From Pomacea canaliculata (lineage: Eukaryota > Mollusca > Gastropoda > Architaenioglossa > Ampullariidae), in the NCBI RefSeq assembly GCF_003073045.1, contig NC_037590.1, positions 31,690,327-31,754,326 on the forward strand: a stretch of 64,000 nucleotides of DNA, written 5' to 3'. Numbering within the stretch: the first letter of the stretch is position 1; each line of letters begins with the position of its first letter. The notes beneath the pieces are model-generated. The model saw only the letters and a list, made by a program, of their open reading frames with translations, was not told where the DNA came from and did no database searches. Below are positions 27,305-37,749 of the stretch, one piece after another. The position numbers were made by a program, and so were the translations under genes.

Positions 27305-27924
27305 CTCACACATACGCACGCACACACACACACTTTCACGCCCCCATATACCCACGCACCCAAACTAGTATTAGGCCATCGAGAGAGTGAGAGAGAGAGA
27401 AGTAGACGGTACAGGCACACAGACACATCGACACCTTCAGAGAGCAACATATCCATTGCTTTGGTACATCAAGGGAAGACAGACTAAAGTAGTCAAGACC
27501 AAGGATATGACTGTGTTGTCGCACAGATCTTTTGCCAACCCTCTTCTTTTTGTAACCTCATTCTGTTTTATTGCCCGCGAATTACGGTAGATGCGAATCT
27601 GTTGAATAAGTGTTTTCCTTCAAATGAGTGACTAGAAACTGGCAAGAAAGCTAGCGAGCAAGTGTGTGTGTGTTGGTGTGTGTGTGTATGTATGAAACTT
27701 TCTCCTAAAAGTTTGAGACATCAGGGATTAAAGAAAGTAATGCTTGTCATCCTACTTAGGGCCAAATGGATGGATGCAACACCTGGTCTAAGGACATCAT
27801 TGTAATCTATGGATATTTAGGGAACCGAAACTCTGTACTAAGAGGCTTTTGTTGTCCCAGCTCTGTTCACACTTATCTGCTGTCAAGAGATATACTCATG
27901 GCCTTAATTTGCTTTACACTTCCG

Positions 27925-28600
27925 GAAGCTTAAACAATCTTTTATTTAGAGAGACTTAAGGGAAATTTCCGGTTGTTTAGGACAAAGGAACTTCTTGGGG
28001 AAAGAGAGAAAAAGAGCAATTTACATCCTTGTTGCTTTATTACCATCTTACCTTATGCAGGTATAAGACTAACACCATGTCCCGCTATCCTCTACTTTAT
28101 CTTCGGAAAGGGAAAAGTAGAGCGATGTTGCCTCCTAATGTGTAGATGTCTCAGCATTATTATCAACGAGATGTTTTCCATCGAGCCATGAAACTTGAAG
28201 ACAACATGCTCTTCCACCTTGACGGAAGAAAAGGGGACAGCGAATACTTTAATGGCTCAAATGTTTGACAAAAGGACAAGGCACACCTTGCAAGAGTTCT
28301 ATGAGGTCGCAAGGCAATGCAAGCAGCCAACAATGAATACTCATAAATGCATTTCCACGGCAAGTTTATCTGCTGGCAGGAAGCTGTTTGTTGTTAGACA
28401 AACAAAGAAATAAATGAATACGCATAATCATAATAATGGAAGTTGCTCTAAAAAGCAAAGTATTGATTTGTGTGCCTACAAAGCAACATTTGTTGAGAAA
28501 GCAAATGTTAACAGCTCAGTTACTGCAGCCTCGCCATTGCATGAATTCTTAGATAAAACAATAAAGCCCAGGTAGAGAAAGCGAGAAGTACTATCGAAAA
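27925..28600. repeat. Spacer segment of unit B, paralogous to 34155-34320
   Basis: Several blocks match the spacer of unit C in order: TAAACAATCTTTTATTTAGA with 34163 onward, TCCGGTTGTTTAGG with TCCGGTATTTGTTGG, and CTGCAGCCTCGCCATTGCAT with CTGCAGCCTTGCCGTTGTAT at 34250. The copies differ by substitutions and indels, and this one carries extra sequence between the blocks. This shows that the duplication of the Ig-like genes included their flanks. I see no gene elsewhere in 27.3-29.9 kb. Confidence 0.6.
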
Positions 28601-29928
28601 ATTCAAATTATATTTCCTTTAACTAAAAGCACTTTAGGCAAAAAAATGTGTCTGAACCATGTTCACACCCTCTTGAAAACAGCAACAATACATCCAAAAT
28701 TCTTCCTATCCCATTCATGCTCCCATAGGAATTAGTTCAACACATAAAAGTGGTGGGGATCTCCACTAGACAGTTGTAATCATATAACGAATACCATAAG
28801 GCAAAATATACCTGAAACAGAGCTGTCAAATGGCCGTATAGACATTGCTGTGTGTTTTTTATTCCAGGTGATGGTCTGTGAATATGATTTTTTAAAAACT
28901 ATTAACTTGCTGTTGCGCTAAGGTCTCATTCATGGAATCATCTACAGCAAGATATGTTTGTGTTTGTTATCAGAACATCTGATTTTTTTCCCTTTAAAAA
29001 AACGAATGGGGATGTTCAAAGGGATGGGTAGGCCATGTACTCTGTAGTGGCTCTGAATTCTCCTTTTGAAAAGGCGAGGGTAGGTTACATATTTGTGAGA
29101 CACTATTACTGTTATCTTACTCCAGGGATGAGATCAGTGCTTACCTTGCAGTCGCCTGATCTTGAGGGGAGGTGAGCATAAATACTGGGATGAATGGCTT
29201 GTTTTTGCTGCTGAAAGTAAACCAGTCCCTTATGTGTGTTGTCTTATCTTTTCTGTTCTGTCTGTTACTTTTTTATCTTTATTCTACGATGTCAATTATT
29301 ATATTTCTAAGGTATTATTTTATAATAATATCTACTAGTAAACTATCTGTAAACTAATATCTATGGGGTATTGTATTTAAATTATAAAAACACCCTAGTT
29401 ATCCATTTGATAGCTGGCAGACATGAGAAGAAGCAAATTTTTTATATATAATATACAGTGAATTCTTTACATTTATATATTTAATAATCTCAATGCCCTT
29501 AATTATCCAAATAGTCGTCTTAAAATAACACGACGCCACATTATTTTTTAGTTTCAAAAACCACACAAAACATCTTACTCCAAAAAAGTAAATTAGGGTC
29601 TTACCTTGTCAGTTGGGTCCAAAAATGAAAGACCACATCTTGAGGGAAATAATATGCTTGATTTCCAAAAATCGTATTATTAAAGTTAACTTCATGGCAG
29701 CATTGCTGATGCTTACTCATCCTCGTTTTCCGCGAAACTTTAAAAAAGTTCGTTTAATAAAAGAAACGGTCGGTGACTGGTAAGAAAACAAACCTCAGGT
29801 TACAGAATAAGGATGTGGTTTTTGATGTTTTGATCAGATGTGTTCATCATTCATAATAAAACTGCAAACACATACATATGCAGACACATATTTACTTTTT
29901 TTTACACAAAGTAAAAAAATGCGAGTTC

Positions 29929-32396
29929 ACCAGAAATTTCCTCTTGTCCCCAAATGACGTCACATTTCAGTAACGGTCGGCTGTGGAGTGAAAGCGTTAA
30001 GGACTGTCGACTATGTGATGTGTGAGCTATCTGGTCTGTGGGTAGTTTCTCTTGGTTTTTCTCGTCTTCGACCGTCCATCTCAGGTAACCTGTGGGCTGT
30101 CCAAGACTAGTGGCATTGCAGGTACAACTGCTGTCATCGTTTTCTGAAGGCCTTGAGCCACAGGACAGGCTTGGCGGATGTGGTCGTTCTTTAAATATTA
30201 AAAATTGTTTCTTGCATGTAGTCATGGTCCAGTTTTTGAAAAGTAGACGATCTTGATGAATTTTTGTAAGTATTTCAAAATTTGAGGTATTCATTATTAT
30301 AAGAAAATTTTTTGCTTAATAAAAACGTGTAAAAATGCATATAACGAGACTATTCTGAATTTTAAACAATAAGTGGCAAGCCCATTCCCAGAACGTGGGA
30401 AACCAGCTTAGATGCTGAATAATATCGGGCAGTTTTTTTTTTAAACATAGAGACAACATCCACCCGGTTTTTTCCCGTCTGTCTGGTGACTCCAAGATGC
30501 TACATCGCTTTACTATCACACCACGGACGCTTGCATAAACACTTGCTTCAGAATATTTTTTCTCAACGTTTGGTAAGAGGTTTTATGAGATGATACAGAC
30601 GTTAGGGATTTCGGAAAAAGACTATATTCGCGTTTCTAAGTCCAGTATACGCTAAACTGACAATCAGAAGCAGGGGCACCCGGTGGTGTACGTGTGCGGA
30701 CGTTTTGCCGACGGACGTTTCTCAGCCGGACGTTTCGGAGTCGGACGTTTTGCCGACCGGCGTTTCGCCGCCGGACGTTTCGCCGCATTATGTCAGAGAG
30801 AGAGAGAGAGCTTACTTACTTCTCAAAGAATGAAAGTAACTACTAGATTACACAATAATTCTTTATTTCAAACAAATTTTACACACAGACTTCACAGACA
30901 GTTCACTTTGATTGTCACAGATTATGCGCAACAGCTTTGAGAAAAAACATTGATACAATGGCGAGAGAAGTGTGTGAGCTAACGGTTCACATGAGGAGGG
31001 ATAGTGAGAGAGAGTTCACTGATACATTGATACAATGGCGAGAGAAATGTGTGAGCTAAGGGGCGTCCCACACTTGACTTCGGCTAAAGGTCCCGCGTGA
31101 AATGCCGAAATGAAGTGCCCCGCGCCGAAACGTCCGGCGGCGAAACGCCGGTGGGCAAAATGTCCGACTCCTAAACGTCCCGCGGCGAAACGTCCGTGTA
31201 CCGTTAAAGTAATAAATGAACGACAGGGTTTCAAAAAATTTAAGTATTTAATTTGTAATAAACTTTATGGTTTCAGAAAAGTAATGGCTATTTTTTAAGT
31301 GACATAATTTTGTTAGACATAAACTGGGGATTGCTTCTCTCAGCTTTTAAAAAATAATATACCAGATTAAAAATATGCACAAACGACAATCACTAATTTT
31401 TAATATATAGAAATTTGAAAAACCACATTGATTAACAGTAACTTTTAATGTTTCTCACTCTAAAGTAATTCAAATAAATCTCTGAGAAAAAAAACTAGTA
31501 GTAACTCACAAATATAGTTGATTCCACAGTAGGAAATTTCGTCATTAAAGCACAACACAGTTTCGTTTACATACTTCTCGTTTTCATATATCTCGGTGTT
31601 GTTGACAGCATCAATGCTCAGGTATGTAAATTTAGTGCTAGTGAAACCTGTCTTAAATGTTTTTCTTGAAACTCCGTATGTGTCGCAATCGTTTCTGTAA
31701 CATTCTGCAGCAAACCAGTACAGTCTACAAAATCTGCACGGGCACGGTGATATTTCCCAGCGGATTTCTCCTTCAGCCTCACAGGTGAAATTAGTGATTT
31801 CTCCAGCTGCTATTTCTTGAAGTCCATTATTTCCACACGGTGACATTTTTAAACCTGTAAAATGTGTACAGTAGACAGAAATAATATACACTATAGAATA
31901 ACAATGAGCCAGTCTAGGAAACACAATTTCACAACAGAATTTATCTACACGAACAGCCTGAAAATTAGCAAACACAACTGTATAAATTAGGTTAAGGGAG
32001 GAAAATACACTGGGAACAAGACTGAGGTGTCAGTACAGCCACTTTTCAGTCCTGGGTTCTCAAATGCTCTTGAAAAACGGAGAGTATGACAAAGGTATTA
32101 CGAAATATACAACTCTACAACCTGAACTCATTCAACACCAAATGTAAGAATCATTTTAATTATTCGAACTATTTATACGTGAGTTACATTAAGTCAATGA
32201 AACATTGCTTTTGGTGGGGGGAGGGGACAGAATATACTGGATATAAAATTAAGTAATGGATTAAGTAACAAATATGTAAGAAATGACACATTAAAATAAA
32301 CTGGACTACTGTACCTCTGACAATAAGCGGGTATAAAAGAGGAGAGGCACCTGCAGCCCACAATAACCACACAATATATCGTGCTGTTGTTTTCAT
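29929..32396 (-). pseudogene. Ig-like secreted protein, array copy B, reduced or broken
   Basis: Three exons are recognisable: 32396-32315 (signal peptide MKTTARYIVWLLWAAGASPL), 31854-31510 (Cys-rich domain, KMSPCGNNGLQEIAAGEIT) and 30188 to about 29929 (Ig-like, CTCNATSLGQPTGYLRW and LLKCDVIWG). The exons corresponding to 3 and 4 of copies A and C are absent from 31.5-30.2 kb; a miniature transposon occupies part of that space. Exon 2 ends with one base (T) of a split codon and the Ig exon starts AA, so joining them directly gives TAA at the junction. The Ig exon also lacks the clear GTAAG donor seen in A and C. The sequence therefore supports either a pseudogene or a short secreted one-domain protein ending near exon 2. 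Signal-peptide exons of B and C are both 82 bases; exon 2 differs by one codon. Confidence 0.7.
30691..31203 (-). mobile_element. Miniature inverted-repeat transposon, copy 2, inside Ig-like copy B
   Basis: A 513-base element, the reverse of the 26.75 kb copy: it starts CGTGTGCGGACGTTTTGCCG and ends with the reverse of CGGTACACGGACG. Interior blocks such as TCTCAAAGAATGAAAGTAAC match copy 1 on the opposite strand. It lies between the Cys-rich exon and the Ig exon of copy B. The flanking eight bases (GTGGTGTA and TTAAAGTA) show no target duplication, so it may be old or rearranged. Together the two copies form an inverted pair spanning about 4.4 kb. Confidence 0.78.
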
Positions 32397-32634
32397 GATG
32401 TATAAGTTCGATATTTCTATTATTCAAGCTATTGACATGAATAACTGCCAGACACCAGTGTTCTGAGTTGTTTGTGACTTGCTCTTGATGCACACCCGTT
32501 AGACTTCTCAATACAAATCATTTAACGAAACTCCAGAGACGTCTGCCTTAAGGATAATTTCCTGTTCAGTAGATAGATCATTCTTAATCCTCGACAACAC
32601 CGACAAATTCTTCCTTCCTTAATATACGTTAGAG

Positions 32635-33057
32635 CAGTGATGCCCAACCTTTTTCGGCCTGCGGGCCATATCCATTTCGGACAGCCGTGTCGCGGGCCAC
32701 TTCGCCGCAAAAATACAAAAAGGAAAAAAAATAGAGCAGATACCATTTTTTATTAGAACAAGTTGTACTTACCTTAATTATGTATAATTAGTGGGATATT
32801 GAAGTTGTTTCCCAAAACCAACTTCTGAATGTCCGGCCTCATCGTAGAGACACCAAGTCGGAGAACTGAATCGAAATGTTCGTCCATCGAAAGAAAAGAT
32901 TGGGAAACGCCCCTACGTGGGGATAAGTACTTCTTCTTCCCCTTTTTTTTCGTTTTTTTAAGGTCTTCTTTTATTACTAACATGCCGATTTCCTGCACTG
33001 TGGGCAGAAGTTTCGCAGGCCGGATATGGCCCGCGGGCCGTAGGTTGTGCATCCCTG
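32635..33057. mobile_element. Non-autonomous hAT-type DNA transposon with 8-bp target duplication
   Basis: A 423-base element. Left end CAGTGATGCCCAACC continuing to GCGGGCCATATCC; right end, reversed, CAGGGATGCACAACC continuing to GCGGGCCATATCC. These are roughly 36-base terminal inverted repeats with a CAG start, typical of hAT elements. The flanks carry a perfect 8-base duplication CGTTAGAG at 32627-32634 and 33058-33065. There is no transposase frame. It lies about 240 bases upstream of the start codon of Ig-like copy B. The matching place upstream of copy C, near 40.30 kb, is empty. Confidence 0.93.
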
Positions 33058-33439
33058 CGTTAGAGAAAGCCATGAAGTTAAGTGCATTAAATAGTCCTAT
33101 GGCTCTAATGACCAAACTTTCTAAATGTTCTTTTACACGTGGTGTACATAAGTGTGTGTTTTTGAGTGAGTCCTAATGTTGGTAATACAAAAATGAAATG
33201 GACTTAAAATCGTCCATACACTGATGTATATATCTGTGTAAAAACACATTATGTCAAGCCTGCACGCACGCACTCTCTCACACACACATACACACGCACT
33301 CATGCGAGTGAACATAGAGGAAATACACATAGCTACGCTAACTTTATTCTTTAGCTTTTTGTCATATGGTGAAAATAATAAGATGATGATTGTATAAGAC
33401 TAAGATTTTCTTTTCTAGATATCTATTTGCTTAAACTCC

Positions 33440-36400
33440 CTAGAAGTCATCCCGAAAGTGGAACTCGATAGCGACAGTGATTTCATCTTTGCACCTCCTT
33501 GATGTACTGACAGCTTCATCTCCTAAAAATTGGACAGTAATTAACACTTTACCTGACTACAGGAAACAGGTCAATTAAACTGATTAGCACTGTACAGCAA
33601 CTTGTATAGCTTATGGTCTGCTGTAATATTTCTTGCCTCAGAATAAAAGACTCAAGCAGCAAAATTCAGCTTTTAGCCGTGAAAATCTTTTGTAAAAGTA
33701 AATATTTTGGAAATGATGCATCGTGTATATTGTGTCGATTCTTTACTGTGTTAAAAAAAATTGGCGTAGCTGAACCATTTGCAGGATTTTTCGCCTGACC
33801 TCTACTTCATGACCTCTACTTCAGATGCAGAAATATTTACGAAATCAGGTTTTGGAGGTCATCTTCTCTCTTTTTCAAATTGAATAGAAATGTTTTAAGC
33901 GCAATCATGGGGTATGCAACTTGGTCCTGAAAAAATGAGATATTAAAAATTAGAGAAAGGAATTCTTCTCACCCTTCTTTAAGACAAATGAATGGATTTT
34001 AAACATCGTTTAAAGACACCGTACATGATAATGTATGTAGCTTGAGGGAACGGAAGAGTTGGTGAAAAGAGGCTTTATTTACCCTTACTGTGTAGGCTTA
34101 TCCGATATTCACGAGAGGTACTCGGGACCCTAATATGCCACAGATTTTTAAAAGCTTTAAACAATCTCTAGTTTATTTAGATTGACTTTAAGGAAACGTC
34201 CGGTATTTGTTGGGGAAAGTGAATGCCATCTGCTCAGACGAGGTCTGCAGCCTTGCCGTTGTATGGAATCTTCAATAAACTCAGCTAAAGGAGGAAATTA
34301 ACTATCAAAAATGTCAGTCGAGAAACTATAATCGCTGAGCTGCATACACTTTATGCAAATAACAGATGTGTCGGAAAAGTGTGGAGGGTTGAGTGTCATT
34401 AAAGTTATTGTAGGGTGCCATTTCACTATCGTGTCAAAATGTGTACTGGGAGCAGGGTGCAGTAATGTTCTGCACCATATGCATCTTGAATCTGGTCTGT
34501 CTTTGTAACAAGGAACATAATTTGACTAATATCCTTTGCTCTTCATTGCTAGTTGACAAAGTGAAGGAAGCAAATTTGTTCAAATCTGCAAGCTTGTGTG
34601 TGCCTGGCACTTGAAACTTATGGTCTGAGGTAATATTTCTTTCCTCAGAATAAAAGACTCATGCAACAAAAAATAAAAAAAATAGTTTAAAATGTATTAC
34701 GGGGTCTAACATCTCTTCTTAAACAAAATAAGTACTCTGCCCCATTGGCTCACCTTCGTGCTTGCAGCCTACACAGCGCATCCACAGCCGACATATTTCT
34801 TACATTCCCATTCATTACCTCACAGAAAATCATTTGACACTCAAAAGTGGTGGTGATCTCTAATTAAAAGTAGAGAGCATAAATAAATAAAAGACACTGA
34901 AACATACAAAAAATTTATTTGTCCATGCACTATATTAATTTTATACGCGCTGGATGCCCTGAATACTTCTTTATCAGCGCCGATTTTCAAACATCTACTG
35001 CCAGGCTCTTGCTGAGAGTAAGCAAGCATAACTTTGTTACATCTGCACTGAAGACATTGCACTAGTTGCCTGTTCAGACACATGCTGAAACTTTTTTATG
35101 CTGACCACATACAGTGGAATAAATTGCAGTTTTATATGTGTCATATTAAATCATTCACGATTAAAAAAAAAAAAAACCTAAATGCTTACCTCTTTTGTAA
35201 TTTTTTTGAGAAGTTTGCTCCTTCCAGTCTGCCTTTCTGTCAGTCTTCTCTGATTTTCTGTTTTTCTTGAGATTTTTTGTTTGTTTGTTTGTTTTTTTGT
35301 TGTCCTTCTAGTGTGTGTACGCGTGCGTTTGCCAAATGGAGGGAGAGAGAAAGAGTGCTTGTGTACTAATATGTGTCTGTGTGTGTGCGCGCTCTCGTGC
35401 CAAAGGGTTAAAGTTGAGGCATAAGACATTTTCTCGTTTTATCAGCTTGTTTGTTGCGTTTTCTAAAGATCTGTAAAGCTATTTACCTGGATACAGAGCT
35501 AGATGTTCTCGTCGACCACTATTTCTATTATTATTGTTACTACTACAATTGTGTTTTTCTATCCACAACAGGTACAAACATTTTCATTTTTGAGAGCTCC
35601 CATAAGTAATACAAGAAACAAAATATAGTTGCACCCCAACACCACATACATCTACACTCACACGTAGCCTTGTTCAGCGCCAATTATCACACACGCAGAG
35701 AAAGTAAGTACATACATATATTAATACTGCTCAAGAATGTTACCGCAATTCGTAGGGACTTGGCAAAAGAACTATTCTTGGTGACTGTTTTCATCTGGGG
35801 CAGTATGAGGACAGCACTTGGGAACGGTGATGAAGCAGGTGAGATGATAGACAATCTCAACATATAAAATCATATAACACTCAGCTGATATTAGAACTGA
35901 TTATACAACTGTTATATATTGAACATTCTCTTACCTTTAAACAGGGATCAGTTGAGAGTTCTCGGAAAATGTGCCTCGGATTTCAGTAAACGATGAGTGC
36001 ACTAATATTCCAAAGTTCGTCGCATCTTTCCCGGGAGAAAGTGAATTACCACTTAATCCGAACGGATTTTCGAGAATTCAAACTTCAACCATGCAGTCAG
36101 ATAGAGGTCTGATTCGTGTTACCACATATTACACCTCAAACAGTTGATGAGCAGGAGTAGAAAGAGAGGGGGAGAAAGGAGAAGAGGAGGACGAGCAGGT
36201 GAAGGAGGACTAGCATAGGAAAAATGTAATATCCAGGGAAATTGCGACTTACTGCTACTTAGAAAATAAAAGATTTGATATTGTACGGTAGGAGAAAAAC
36301 GAAAATATAGCGGGCACGACATCAAGAGTGGGAGTCAAGTGTAGGGAAAATACAGCACTTTATATTCCCCGCTACACACACACACATTTACGCTTTCTTA

Positions 36401-37675
36401 TGTCGTAAACAAATTTTACTTACCACCATACACAGTGGACTCGCCATGAATCACTTTAGTTCCCCAAATAACATCACATCTCACCAGGAATCCCCTTTGC
36501 CGTGAAAGTGTTAAGGACTGTGGCGCTTTTGTTTTGTCCGTGGACACATCTACTCTGTCTGCTCTCCCCAGGTTCGTCTGATCATCAATTCTCCATCTCA
36601 AGTATCCAGCAGGTTGTCCAAGATTTGTGGTACTGCAGGTACAGGAACTGTTTTCTCTGAGATGAGGCTTTGGCCCGCAGGACACACTAGGCAGTCGGGG
36701 ACGTTCTTCACATAATGAAATTCATCTTAAAATTAGTCTTTAAGCAAAATTGGAAGTTTGAAAGAATTATGAAAGCTTACGAAGTTTTAGAAATACCTGG
36801 TTTTATAAAGGGGGTGCAGGCTGTTAATAATGATAAGAAAGAGATCATCTAATGTTTTACATTTTTAGATACATGTGTATACATTTTAAGTAAAATGTTC
36901 TTATGACTTGTAATCTGTCAAAAGAACGTGTGAAAAGTCCGTTGGGAACACGTCTCAGTTTACCCAAGCTGTACTTGTGTTGATTTATAGCACAAAACAT
37001 ACACAGATAACGATTTAACATTTAGTACACCTTGCTGTTAGAATTGTTAGAATAGTTGTATCAACCGAGATGAAACGTGTGCTGAATGACTAAGCTTCTT
37101 GATGACTTGAGGCAGCAAAACTAAATCTTCGATTATGAAATGTGTCTCCGAGACGCTAAGAATCTTGTCCTCCTTTTCCTTCAATCTCCAAGATTATTTT
37201 TGTCCATAATTTATGCAATTGTTAACTTCGTTTACTTCTTGGATAAAGGAGTACTCTATCCCATTTTCTTTCCTATCGTTCTGGTTGATCAATTACTATC
37301 ATGTCTATTATTGTTGTTGCTTTTTAATGATTATCATTTGTAAAACGCCTTGAACTTGTTTATAGGGATAGAATATGTTGCTATACAAATAGCCTTTATA
37401 ATTATTTGTTATCAGCAGTGAAGTTCTAAGTAAAAAGCGTAAGACTGCACCTACGTGATGACTACTTTATATATATGACAACAGCTATAGAAGCTAGAAC
37501 TATAGTTCTATCTGAGAATTGAAGTGTACATTACAAGGAGCTGTACATACCTAACGTACCTTTAATCACACTATGAAAATGAGTAGCATCAATTTTCAAT
37601 GTGTATCTACGCCCCCTTTCTATACCAAAACTGTAAGGAAACATCGGCCAAAAAATTTTCTCTACAACCTTATCT

Positions 37676-37749
<74 letters not shown>

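Noticed and set aside
26587-27456. Long frames with repeated FRRRTFRSRTF or RFAAGRFGVGRF patterns
   Set aside because: They are translations of the transposon end subrepeats on either strand, not a repeat protein.
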